A stretch of DNA of 49,988 bases from positions 1 to 49,988 of the forward strand of contig DASYQD010000070.1 of the NCBI GenBank assembly GCA_036005845.1, written 5' to 3'. Each line of letters starts with the position of its first letter. The stretch's first letter is position 1. The translations under genes were made by a program, and so were the position numbers. Below the pieces are notes generated by a model, which was not told the DNA's origin, did not search any database, and saw nothing but the letters and a program-made list of their open reading frames with translations. This DNA is from DASYQD01 sp036005845 (lineage in GTDB: Bacteria; Acidobacteriota; Thermoanaerobaculia; Multivoradales; JAIOJS01). This document shows, piece by piece, positions 31,192 to 40,500 of this stretch.

Positions 31192-32934
31192 ATGCCGGTA
31201 CGCCTGCTCCGCCGGGAACAGGAGGCCCTCCTCGGCGAGGAGCGCGCCGCGCTGGGCGAGCTGCAGGTGGCGCTCGGCCGCGTCGAGGCCGAGGCCGACG
31301 ACCGCGCCGCCCTCGTCGAGTCGATCCGCCAGCTCGACGAGCTCTTCCTGCTCGTCGTCGTCGGCGAGTTCAACGCCGGCAAGAGCACGCTGATCAACGC
31401 TCTCCTCGGCAGCGCCGTGCTCGAGGAAGGCGTCACGCCGACGACCACCGCCATCCACCTGCTCCGCCATGGCACCACCGTGACACGCAGCGCCACGACC
31501 GAGGGAATCGAGGAGCTCACCGCGCCGCTGCCGCTGCTCGAGCACCTCACTCTCGTCGACACGCCGGGCACCAACGCGCTCGACCGCCGCCACGAGGCGA
31601 TCACCGACCGCTTCGTGCCGCGCGCCGACCTGGTGCTCTTCGCCACCTCGGCCGACCGCCCGTTCACCGAGAGCGAGCGGGCCTTCCTCGAGCGCGTGCG
31701 CGCGTGGGGGAAGAAGATCGTCGTCGTCCTCAACAAGGTCGACATCCTGCGCAACGAGACGGAGGTCGGCGAGGTCGTGCGCTTCGTCGAGGGGCACGCG
31801 GGGCGCCTGCTCGGCGTCGAGACGCCGGTCTTCCCGGTGGCCGCGCGCCTGGCGCTCGAAGGGCAGCTCGAGGGCGATCCCGGCAAGCTCGAGAAGAGCC
31901 GCTTCGGCGCCTTGCAGCGCTACCTGACCGACCGCCTCGACGCCGCCGAGCGCATCCGCCTCAAGCTCGACAACCCGCTCGGCGTCGGCCTGCGGCTCGC
32001 CGAGCGCTACCGCGATGCCGTGGTCGAGCGGCTGGCGCTGCTCGGCGCCGACTTCACCGCCCTCGACGACATCACGTCGCAGCTCACGCTCTACCGAGAA
32101 GACTTAGGGCGCGAGTTCCGCTTCCGCCTCGCCGACGTCGACAACCTGCTGCACGAGCTCGAAGCGCGCGGCATGCAGCACTTCGAGGAGACGCTGCGCC
32201 TGACGCGCGTCATGGAGCTGCTCAACAAGGCGCGCGTCAAGGCCGACTTCGAACGCAAAGTGATCGCCGACCTGCCGCAGCAAGTCGAGGCCAAGGTACG
32301 CGAGGTCATCGATTGGCTGGTGGCGAGCGAGCTTCGCCAGTGGCAGGGTGCCAGCGCGCTGCTCGAGGAGCGCAAGGCCGAGCACGCCGAGCGCATCGTT
32401 GGCCGCATCGGCAGCTTCGACCAGGACCGCCAGCGGCTGCTGGAGACCGTCGGCCGCGCCGCGCAGCGCTCGCTCGAGAGCTTCGACCGCGAGGCGCAGG
32501 CGCACCGCATCGCCGACGACGTGCAGGCGGCGGTGACGCGCACGGCGATGGTCGAGGTGGGCGCCATCGGCCTCGGCGCCGTCATCACCGCCATCGCCAC
32601 CACCCACCTCGCCGACTTCACCGGCATCCTCGCCGCCAGCGGCCTCGCCGTGCTCGGCCTCTTCATCCTGCCGGCGCGCAAGAAGAAGGCGCAGCGCGAG
32701 CTGCGCGACAAGGTGCTCGAGCTGCGCGAGCGCCTGATGCGCACGTTGACCGAGCAGTTCGACGCCGAAGTGGAAGGCAGCGTGCGCCGCATCGAGGAGG
32801 CGATCGCGCCGTACACCCGCTTCGTGCGCGCCGAACGCGGGCGTCTCGAGAGCTTCCACGGCGACCTCGACCGCCTGCGCGAAGGCCTGGCGGCGCTGCG
32901 CCGCCGTGTCGCCGAGCTCGGCGCTTTACCTTAG
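31192..32934 (+). CDS. Bacterial dynamin-like GTPase
   Basis: A 580-residue large GTPase. G1 is GEFNAGKST at 58-66; G2 Thr in TPTTTAI near 85; G3 DTPG at 123-126; G4 NKVD at 181-184. After the G domain comes a long helical stalk (AERIRLKLDNPLG to QQVEAKVREVIDWL). A hydrophobic paddle-like or transmembrane segment lies near 453-493 (VGAIGLGAVITAIA, ILAASGLAVLGLFIL), followed by a basic ARKKKAQREL stop and a helical C-terminus. This order matches bacterial dynamin-like proteins, which bind and remodel membranes on GTP hydrolysis. Most such proteins come as pairs; here only one is seen. It is tightly linked to the PIN-like gene upstream and cold-shock gene 30 bases downstream. Confidence 0.9.
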   Translation: MPVRLLRREQEALLGEERAALGELQVALGRVEAEADDRAALVESIRQLDELFLLVVVGEFNAGKSTLINALLGSAVLEEGVTPTTTAIHLLRHGTTVTRSATTEGIEELTAPLPLLEHLTLVDTPGTNALDRRHEAITDRFVPRADLVLFATSADRPFTESERAFLERVRAWGKKIVVVLNKVDILRNETEVGEVVRFVEGHAGRLLGVETPVFPVAARLALEGQLEGDPGKLEKSRFGALQRYLTDRLDAAERIRLKLDNPLGVGLRLAERYRDAVVERLALLGADFTALDDITSQLTLYREDLGREFRFRLADVDNLLHELEARGMQHFEETLRLTRVMELLNKARVKADFERKVIADLPQQVEAKVREVIDWLVASELRQWQGASALLEERKAEHAERIVGRIGSFDQDRQRLLETVGRAAQRSLESFDREAQAHRIADDVQAAVTRTAMVEVGAIGLGAVITAIATTHLADFTGILAASGLAVLGLFILPARKKKAQRELRDKVLELRERLMRTLTEQFDAEVEGSVRRIEEAIAPYTRFVRAERGRLESFHGDLDRLREGLAALRRRVAELGALP

Positions 32935-32964
32935 GATCGGTTTGGCAACGCAAGGAGAGGGCTG

Positions 32965-33171
32965 ATGGCAGAACAGGGCGTCGTCAAGTGGTTCAACGAG
33001 AGCAAGGGCTACGGCTTCATCACGCGCGAGCGCGGCGCGGACGTCTTCGTCCACCACGCGTCGATCATCAGCGAGGGCTTCAGGACCCTCAGCGAAGGCG
33101 ACCGCGTGCAGTTCGAGGTCGTCGAGGGGCCGAAGGGGTTGCAGGCGAAGAACGTGATGAAGATCAGCTGA
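32965..33171 (+). CDS. Cold-shock domain protein (CspA family)
   Basis: A 68-residue OB-fold RNA/DNA-binding protein, full length for the family. RNP1 is KGYGFIT (about 14-20) and RNP2 is VFVHHAS (about 27-33); GVVKWFNESKGYGF and GPKGLQAKNV are standard. Likely an RNA chaperone. An AAGGAGAGG ribosome-binding site precedes ATG 32965. Followed by a small palindrome at 33180-33193. Confidence 0.96.
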   Translation: MAEQGVVKWFNESKGYGFITRERGADVFVHHASIISEGFRTLSEGDRVQFEVVEGPKGLQAKNVMKIS

Positions 33172-33179
33172 CGGCGGTG

Positions 33180-33193
33180 GCGCCGATCGGCGC
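33180..33193. terminator. Short GC palindrome between convergent genes
   Basis: GCGCCGATCGGCGC is a perfect 14-base palindrome between the csp stop (33171) and the lipid-kinase stop (33209). It could form a five-pair hairpin with a GATC loop. No T-run, so weak evidence. Confidence 0.3.
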
Positions 33194-33208
33194 GCCGGCC
33201 GAACGCGC

Positions 33209-34129
33209 CTACCGCAGCACGCGCACGGCGCCGGGCACGACCTCGACCTCGACCGGACCGGGCGCACCCATGTCGCCGTCGAGCTCGTAGGGCGTGAAGG
33301 GACCAAGGGGCTCGCAGCGCACTCGGCGCGCCTGCTTGAAGAGCACCCCGGATCTGCCGAGGTGGCGGCCGAATTGGAGCTGCGGCAGGCGCAGCGGCAT
33401 CATCCAGCGCGGCACGTCGCCGACGATGACGACGTCGAAGAGGCCGTCGTCGACCTTGGCGTGCGGCGCCACGCGCATGCCTTTGCCGAAAGTCGGCCCG
33501 TTGGCCACGGCGAGCAGGAAGATGGGGCCCTCGTAGAACGGCTCGCCGTCGACGGCGATGCGGCAGCGCACCGGGCGATAGCGCAGCAGCGTCCTGATCG
33601 TCGTCGTCATGTAGACGGCGGCGCCCTTCCTCGGCAGCTTCTGCACCTCGTCGACGACGACGCCGGCGACGCCGGTCGAGACGGTGTTGACGCACCAGGT
33701 CCACGGCCGCCCGCCCGGTTCGTCGACGCCCGGGCGGCGCACAGCGAAGGCGTCGAGCGGCCGCGGCTCGCCCTCGAGCGCCTTCTGCAGCGCGGGACCG
33801 GGCGCGTCCGGGATGCCGAGGCTCTTGCAGAGGTCCGAGCCGGTGCCGGCGGGCACCAGCCCCATGGCGACGCGGTCGGCGAGACCGTCGCTGAGCAGCA
33901 GGTTGGAGAGCATGTGCGCCGTGCCGTCGCCGCCCAGCGCGACGACGCCGCGCGCTCCATCCGCGATGGCGCGCCGCAATGCGTCGGCCGACGCCAACGG
34001 GTCGCGCTCGCGCACGACCTTGGCGGCGCGCAGCTCCGGATGCGAGTCGACGAGCGACTGCCACACGCCGGGCGCGCGCCCCGAGCCCGCGGCGGGATTC
34101 ACCAGGAAGACGAGTTGTTCGAGGGTCAG
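33209..34129 (-). CDS. Diacylglycerol/lipid kinase (DAGK catalytic, YegS-like)
   Basis: A 306-residue lipid kinase: FLVNPAAGSGR at the N-terminus, VVALGGDGTAHMLSN near 67 (the GGDGT nucleotide motif), VPAGTGSDLCKSLGIP near 94, and the C-terminal beta domain (LDGDMGAPGPVEVEVVPGAV). The frame has no ATG, GTG or TTG near the conserved start. CTG at 34129 lies two bases after the glpD stop, with GGAGG six bases upstream, and would give a normal N-terminus. A start at ATG 34264 would add 45 Arg/Pro-rich residues antithetical to the family. So CTG is preferred. Substrate could be diacylglycerol or another lipid; the glpD and AGPS-like neighbours suggest a glycerolipid. Confidence 0.88.
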   Translation of the reverse strand: MTLEQLVFLVNPAAGSGRAPGVWQSLVDSHPELRAAKVVRERDPLASADALRRAIADGARGVVALGGDGTAHMLSNLLLSDGLADRVAMGLVPAGTGSDLCKSLGIPDAPGPALQKALEGEPRPLDAFAVRRPGVDEPGGRPWTWCVNTVSTGVAGVVVDEVQKLPRKGAAVYMTTTIRTLLRYRPVRCRIAVDGEPFYEGPIFLLAVANGPTFGKGMRVAPHAKVDDGLFDVVIVGDVPRWMMPLRLPQLQFGRHLGRSGVLFKQARRVRCEPLGPFTPYELDGDMGAPGPVEVEVVPGAVRVLR

Positions 34130-34130
34130 C

Positions 34131-35753
34131 TCACGCCTCCACCACGCCTTCCGGCGTCCACGCGGCGAGCGCGCCGGCAACGGCTTCCTCCTCCGCTTCC
34201 CACCGCGGTGCCGACCAGCCGAGCTCGGCCTGGAACAGCGCGGCGAGCTTCGGCACCAGGGCACGCGCCGCGCGCGGGTCCCACATCGCGAAGCGGGCGC
34301 GGCGCACTAGCAGGTCCTCGAGCCGCAGCACGGCGCCGTACCGAAGGTGCGTGCGCGCCTCTGCCGCGCACAGATCGACGTCTTCGGCGAGCGGTTGCAG
34401 CTCGTCCGGCGTGCGCGCCAGCGACAGCGCGGTCCAAGCGAGCGAGCCCAAGCGCCGCGACATCGCCGTCGCGATGGTGGCTGCAATGCCGCGCTCGGCG
34501 AGGCGCTCCGGCAGGTCGGCGGGCGCCAGTCCCGCCAGCGGCGTGCCGGCCGTGGCGCAGTCCGCCAGCTTGCGCGCACGGTCGCTCGGCAAGCGCTTCA
34601 CCACTTCGTCGACCACCTCCTCGGCGGTCGCGCGGTAGGTCGTCAGCTTGCCGCCGGCGACGTTGAGGAGGCCCTCCTCTTCCCACACCTCCTCGTCGCG
34701 GCTCGCCTCCGACGGCGTCTCGGCGTGGCTCTGCAGGATGGGGCGCAACCCGGCGAAGGCGCCGCGCACTTGCGAGACACCGGTGATGCGGCCGGGAAAC
34801 GTCGCCATCGCCACGCGCAGCAGGTAGTCGACCTCGCCGCGCGTCGGTCGCGGGTCGTCGAGCGGGCCGTCGTGGAAGAGGTCGGTGGTGCCGACGAGGA
34901 CGCCTTCCGCGTGCGGGATGAAGAACACCGGCCGGCCATCGTCGGGCGAGGCGACGGTGAGCGCCGCTTCGATCGGCAGCAGCGACGCCGGCAGCACGAT
35001 GTGCACGCCGCGCGACGGCCGCAATCGCCGGCCCTCGAGGCCGAAGCGCTCGCGCACGGCGTCCGTCCAGTGGCCGGTGGCGTTGAGCACGACCGTGGCC
35101 TCGACGCGGTGCGCTTCTCCGGAGAGGAGGTCGCGCACCACGATGCCGTCGATCCTGCCGGCCGCATCTCGATGGGCGTCGATCGCCTCGGCGCGCGGCA
35201 GCACGAGACCGCCGTAGCTCGCGGCGGTGGCGGCGACGGCGATGGTGAGGCGCGCATCGTCGGTCAGCGCGTCGCCATAGAGCAGCGCGCGGTCGAGGCC
35301 TTCCATCTCGAGCCCAGGCGCCAGCCGTTGCGCCTCCGCCGCTTCGACCTCGCGATGCCGCTCGGGCCGCTGCGTCAGGCGGTCGTACATCCAGAGCCCG
35401 ATCTCGACCTGCCAACCCGGCGTGCGGTCGCCCTCGTAGGCCGGATAGAGGAAGGACACCGGCTGCACGAGGTGCGGCGAGAGCTGCAGCAGGCGGTCAC
35501 GCTCGCGGCAGGCGAGGCGCGTGATGCGGAGCTGCATCTGCTTCAAGTAGCGCAAGCCGCCGTGGATGAGCTTCGACGAGCGCGAGGAGGTGCCGGAGGC
35601 GAGGTCGCCCTTCTCCACCAGCAGCGCGCGCAGGCCGCGCTGCGCGGCGTCGAGCAGCACGCCGCAACCGGTGATGCCACCGCCGACAATGACCAAGTCG
35701 AAGGGCTGCGACAGGCTCGCGAGCGCGCGCTGGCGGAACGTGGGGTCAAACAT
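34131..35753 (-). CDS. glpD: Aerobic glycerol-3-phosphate dehydrogenase (GlpD family)
   Basis: FAD-dependent membrane-associated enzyme that oxidises sn-glycerol-3-phosphate to dihydroxyacetone phosphate. The 540-residue product has the dinucleotide-binding motif DLVIVGGGITGCGVLLDAA near 19, then LASGTSSRSSKLIHGGLRYL, the GlpD signature. RGVHIVLP, VLVGTTD and NVAGGKLTTYR follow in family order. The C-terminal helical DAO_C domain (YGAVLRLEDLLVRRARFA) is intact. Length is normal (500-560). It starts ten bases after the AGPS-like gene and ends next to the lipid kinase, so the three form one operon. Confidence 0.95.
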   Translation of the reverse strand: MFDPTFRQRALASLSQPFDLVIVGGGITGCGVLLDAAQRGLRALLVEKGDLASGTSSRSSKLIHGGLRYLKQMQLRITRLACRERDRLLQLSPHLVQPVSFLYPAYEGDRTPGWQVEIGLWMYDRLTQRPERHREVEAAEAQRLAPGLEMEGLDRALLYGDALTDDARLTIAVAATAASYGGLVLPRAEAIDAHRDAAGRIDGIVVRDLLSGEAHRVEATVVLNATGHWTDAVRERFGLEGRRLRPSRGVHIVLPASLLPIEAALTVASPDDGRPVFFIPHAEGVLVGTTDLFHDGPLDDPRPTRGEVDYLLRVAMATFPGRITGVSQVRGAFAGLRPILQSHAETPSEASRDEEVWEEEGLLNVAGGKLTTYRATAEEVVDEVVKRLPSDRARKLADCATAGTPLAGLAPADLPERLAERGIAATIATAMSRRLGSLAWTALSLARTPDELQPLAEDVDLCAAEARTHLRYGAVLRLEDLLVRRARFAMWDPRAARALVPKLAALFQAELGWSAPRWEAEEEAVAGALAAWTPEGVVEA

Positions 35754-35762
35754 CGACGCGCA

Positions 35763-37409
35763 TCACGACTCCAGCCGGTCGACGGGATCGAGCAGCACGT
35801 GCGGGTTGAGGATACCGTTCGGGTCGAACGTTGCAGCCGCAGCGGCCAGCGTGCGGAGACCGTCCTCCCCGATCTCCTGCGCCAGCCAGGGCGCGTGCCA
35901 GCTACCGACGCCGTGGTGGTGCGAAATGGTGGCGCCCATCTTTGAGACCAGGGCCACCAGCGCGGCGTTGGCGGCGCGCTTGAGCGTCGCCCACCGCGCC
36001 ACCGCCGCCGCGGGATCCGACGGCACGCGGAAGAAGCAGGTGAAATAGAGCGACGCTCCGTCGAGGTACGGGTGAGACAGGTGGCAGAGCACCACGACTT
36101 GCTCGTCTTCATCCGCGAGCGAGCTCGCGAGCGCTTCGACCACCCGCCGGCGCAACGGCGCCACCTGCGACCAGGGCACCGCCGTCTCCAGCGTCTCCGT
36201 CCCGAAGCCCGCATCGAGCAGACCGTCGCGCAGGTAGGGGTGACGGAAGCGGTCGGTCAGCCAGCGGCGGCCGGCGCCGCGGCCGAGCGAGACGCCGCGA
36301 TGCGGGCGCAGGTGCGGCGTCGCGGCGGCGAGGGCGCGGTGGCATTCGCGCTCGCTGCCGGCGGCGCCGACGAGCAGCAGACAACCCTCCGCCACGCCGC
36401 GCCACGACAGGTAGCGGCGGATGGCCGCGGCGCCGGCGCCGCCGTGCCCGAGGCCGACGAGCAGCGCCGTCGCCGTCTCGACCGCGTCGGAGAGCCGCAG
36501 CATCGACAGCGGCACGCCGTCCTGCACGATCTCGCGCGCCGCGGTGAGCCCCGCGTCCCACTCCGGCAGCAGCCAGGCGACGACCTCGCGTCGCGCCGGC
36601 GCCTCGCGCACGCGCACCGTCACGCGGGTCACGACGCCGAGGCGTCCTTCGCTACCCAGCACCAGCCGCCGCAGGTCGGGGCCGGCCGCGGACGCGGGCT
36701 GCGCCGGCAGCGACAGCTTCCGCGGCCCACCGTCGTCGACTCCCGGCGCCACCAGCTCCACGCCGGCGACGAGGTCGTCGATGCGGCCGTAACCGAGCGA
36801 CTCCTGCCCGGCCGAGCGCGTCACCACCCAGCCGCCGATCGACGACAGCTCCCACGACTGCGGCAGGTGGCCGAGCGTGAAACCGAACGCGCCGAGCTCC
36901 GCCTCGACGCGCGGGCCGAGCGTGCCGGCACCGAAGGTGGCGAGGCCCGACTCGCCATCGAGCGCATGGAGGCCGGAGAGCGGCGAAAGGTCGAGCACGA
37001 CCGCCGGTCGCTCGTCGGCGAGCACGTTGACGCCGCCGGTGACCGAAGTGCCGCCGCCGCGCGGGATGACGCGCACGTTCGTTCGCGCGCAGGCAGCGAG
37101 CACGCCGGCGATCTCGCTCTCCTCGGCGCGTATTACCGCATCCGGCAGCGCCGGCGCGCCGCCGCTGCGGAGCCACAGCAGGTCCGGCAATCCCTGGCCG
37201 CGTGCGTTGGCCAGCCGGTCGAGCGCCTCGGTCGACACGCTGCCCGGCAACCGCGGCAGCTTGCGCGGCTTCGGCTGCGCGTCGAGCCGCGGCGGCACCA
37301 CCGCGCACGGCGTCCCCGGCCCGAGCCGCTCCGTCAACCACGCCAGTATCGCCGCCGGCGGCGGCACCGTCACGCCCTCGAAGCCCCAACCCGCGAGGCG
37401 GCGGCGCAT
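35763..37409 (-). CDS. FAD-linked oxidase of the alkyl-DHAP synthase (AGPS) type
   Basis: A 548-residue VAO/PCMH flavoprotein. The FAD part has VIPRGGGTSVTGGVNV near 115, LDLSPLSGLHALD, and GHLPQSWELSSIGGWVVTRSAGQESLGYGRIDD over adjacent segments, the last being the AGPS version of the motif. LGSEGRLGVVTRVTVRVR follows, and the C-terminal ISHHHGVGSWHAPWL carries the triple His of alkyldihydroxyacetone-phosphate synthase. Family enzymes swap the acyl of acyl-DHAP for a fatty alcohol to make ether lipids; D-lactate or glycolate oxidases lack the HHHGVG motif. ATG 37409 begins RRRLAGWGFEGV, the family N-terminus. Activity is inferred. Confidence 0.88.
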   Translation of the reverse strand: MRRRLAGWGFEGVTVPPPAAILAWLTERLGPGTPCAVVPPRLDAQPKPRKLPRLPGSVSTEALDRLANARGQGLPDLLWLRSGGAPALPDAVIRAEESEIAGVLAACARTNVRVIPRGGGTSVTGGVNVLADERPAVVLDLSPLSGLHALDGESGLATFGAGTLGPRVEAELGAFGFTLGHLPQSWELSSIGGWVVTRSAGQESLGYGRIDDLVAGVELVAPGVDDGGPRKLSLPAQPASAAGPDLRRLVLGSEGRLGVVTRVTVRVREAPARREVVAWLLPEWDAGLTAAREIVQDGVPLSMLRLSDAVETATALLVGLGHGGAGAAAIRRYLSWRGVAEGCLLLVGAAGSERECHRALAAATPHLRPHRGVSLGRGAGRRWLTDRFRHPYLRDGLLDAGFGTETLETAVPWSQVAPLRRRVVEALASSLADEDEQVVVLCHLSHPYLDGASLYFTCFFRVPSDPAAAVARWATLKRAANAALVALVSKMGATISHHHGVGSWHAPWLAQEIGEDGLRTLAAAAATFDPNGILNPHVLLDPVDRLES

Positions 37410-37476
37410 CAGCGGTCGAGCACGCGGCCGCGCGGATGCAGCCGCAAGCGAACGCCCGTGGTCTCCATGGAGCGAC

Positions 37477-37536
37477 GCTACCACCGCACTTGTTACCACC
37501 GGACTTGTCACCAGCGGACTTGTCACCACCGGACTT
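37477..37536. repeat. Four 15-base tandem repeats upstream of the AGPS-like gene
   Basis: Units at 37477, 37492, 37507 and 37522, each close to GTCACCACCGGACTT, with one to four mismatches. They lie in the 113-base gap between the helicase gene and the AGPS-like gene and start inside the helicase stop codon region. No coding support in the gap. Confidence 0.9.
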
Positions 37537-40500
37537 GCAGCCGCATCCGCCGCTGCTCGCGGTCGCGCCACATCACGTAGCCCTCGCGGCGGCCGAAGAG
37601 GTAGAGGTCGCGCAGCACCTCGACGTCGTGGCGGCAGTATTCCTCGACGAGATCGAGGCGTCCTTCGCGCACCCAGGCGAGCGACTGCAGGCCGTCGGCG
37701 GTCTTGCCGTTGCCGAGCGTCTCGCGGGCCAGATGGTCGAGGCGCAGGCGGAAGCCCAGAGCGTGATGCACGTCCTCGAGCAGGTCGAGCGTCGGCACCA
37801 GCCGGTTGTAGTCGGCGCCGGTGTAGCCGCCGAGGACGCGGTAGTCGAAGCGGCGGACGTTGAAGCCGATGACGAGCCGCGCCGCGCGCAGCGTCGCCGC
37901 CAGCTCGCGCGCGTCGCGCTCGCGGTAGACCTCGAAGCGTTCTTCCTCCAACCGGCAAACGACGGCGAGCGCGAGGCCCATGCGGTGCGCGTTGCCCCAG
38001 CCGCCGACGTCGGCGGCGGAGCGCAGCGTCTCGAGATCGAAGAGCAGCGTGTCGCCGGCATCACCGCGACTCGGCAGGGGCCGAATGCGCGGCGCCCGGC
38101 GCCACCACGAGCGCCAAAGCGAGCGGAGGACGTTCGCGGCTCGCGATAACGGACCGTGACCGTTCGCTGTCGAGATCGCCGCGGCCGCTTCGCGGCCTCG
38201 CGATGACGAGGTGAGAATGGCGCCGTTCGTCGCCGGCACGCGGTGCCCGTTCCCGTTCGCGGCGAGAAGGCTGCCGCGGTTCAGGCGAGATGCCACGAGG
38301 GGCGATTCGCTCCCATTCGCGGAGCGCACCTCGGCCCCGCTGTCATCGCGAGGAGCGAAGCGACGAAGCGATCTCGATTCATCACTCGCTCGCGGTGCTG
38401 ATGGCGGCGCTTCGCTGGGGAACCGCGGCGGCTCGTGCTCGGTCTCCCACTCGTCGCGCAATTCGGGCTCGGCGCCCACGTTCAGCTGCAAGAGCCACGG
38501 CTCGGCGGGCGGCAACGCCTCCTCGCCGAGCAGCAACGCAATCACGCGCCGCGCGCCAAGCTTGTCCAGCGGCCGGTTGCCGTTGCCGCACTTGGGCGAC
38601 TGCACGCACGACGGGCAGCCGCCCTCGCAGGGGCACTCGTCGAGCAGGCGACCGACGCGGGCGAGCAGCTCGGGCAGCGCGGAGAAGGCGCGCGGCGCGA
38701 TGCCGACGCCGCCGGCGTGACCCTCGTAGACGAAGACGCCGCCGCAGCCGATCTGCGGGTGGAAGGGCGTCGAGATGCCGCCGAGGTCGTTGCGATCGCA
38801 GAGAGCGAGCAATGGCAGGAGCGAGATCGACGCATGCTCCGCGGCGTGCAGCGCGCCGAGGAAGTGATGCGGGCCACCTGGCTCCTCACCTGCTGCGCGT
38901 TTCTCACCGCGCTCGGCCGCATCGCTATCGTCGGCATGGACCGCCGCCGCTACCGAGTGCCGCTTCTCCTTCAGTGCCGTCTCGATCGCCGGCGTCGCGG
39001 CCCACCACACTCCGACCGTCTCGTACGACACCTCGGGCAGCTCGAGCTCGTGCCGCGACAGCACCTCGCCGCCGAAGATCCGCTTCCTCTCGTAGCCGAC
39101 GACACGTTCGGTGACGCGCAGCCTGCCGAGCCACGCCGAGAGCGCGCCTTCATGACGCTCCGACGTCGCCTCGAGGATCGTCGTGTTCTTCTCCGCCAGC
39201 GCCTGTGTGTACCAGTCGACGCTCGCCGGCTCGACCAGCACGCGCGCGGCGCCGGTGTCGAGGGTGCGCACCAGGTACTGGCGCCCGGCGTGGAGGTAGA
39301 TCGCGCCCGGGTGGCACTCGAAGTAGACGCGCAGCCCGTCGATGGTGCCGATGGTGTGGCCGCCGCGCGCGTGGACGATGGCGAAGGTCTCGCCGCCGCC
39401 GCGCAGCGAGACGCTGCGGTGCGGTCGCTTGGCGCGCGCGTAAAGGCGATCGCCGTCTTCGGACTGGCGCAGCTCGTGGGTGCCGATAAGCTCAGTCACG
39501 GCGCTCGCGTGCTGCGCCAGGTACTCGCCGTCGGGTCCGCGCTCGAGCGCCATCTCCGCCGCCGCGCACGGCAGGTGCTGCCGCGCCACCACCTCGTTGC
39601 CGGGGTCGACGACGAGCGGCTCGCAGGGCCGCGCCAGCAGCTCCTCGGGATGGCGCACCAGCCACTGGTCGAGCGCGTCGGGCAGGGCGACCAGTGCCGT
39701 CAGCGACTCGCGCACCTGGCCGTGCAGCGTGCGGCCCACGCGTCCCGACCGCTGCCAGGTCGCCATCACGCTCCCCGGCCAGCCCACGAGAATGCAGGCA
39801 TCGAGGCCGCCGACGTCGATGCCCAGCTCGAGCGCCGAGGTAGAGATCACGCCCTGAAGCCGGCCGTCGAGCAGCGACGCCTCGATGGCGCGCCGCTCCT
39901 CGGGCAGGAACCCCGCGCGGTAGCTCGCCACGCGCGCCGCCAGCTCCGGCTCCTGCTGCCGCAGCCAGCTGTAGAGCAGCTCGGTGATGCGCCGCGCCTT
40001 GGTGAAGACGATCGTTTTCTGCCCCTGGCGCAGCAGCTCGACGAGGAGCTGCAGCGCGGCGGTGTACGGGCTGGCGCCGCCGGATGAACCTGAACCAGGT
40101 TGCACCATCACCATCCAGCGGTCGGCCCGCGGCGCGCCCGACTCGGCGACGCGGTGGAACGGCACGCCGGCGAGCGCGCGGGCGAACTCGTCGGCGTTTG
40201 CCGCCGTCGCCGACGAGGCGACCAGCCGCGGCGCGGCGCCCAGCTCGCGGCAGATGCGCAGCAGCCGTTGCAGCACGTGATGGAAGTGGCAGCCGAAGAT
40301 GCCGCGGTAGGTGTGCAGCTCGTCGAGCACCACCCAGCGCAGGTTGGCGAGCAGCGGTGCCCACGCCGGCCACGAGGGCAGGATCCCCAGGTGCAACATG
40401 TCGGGGTTGGTGATGAGCACCCGCGGCGGATTGCGGCGCAGCTTCGCGCGCATCGCCGGCGCCGTGTCGCCGTCGTACACGGCGCAGTCGAGCGGGATGC

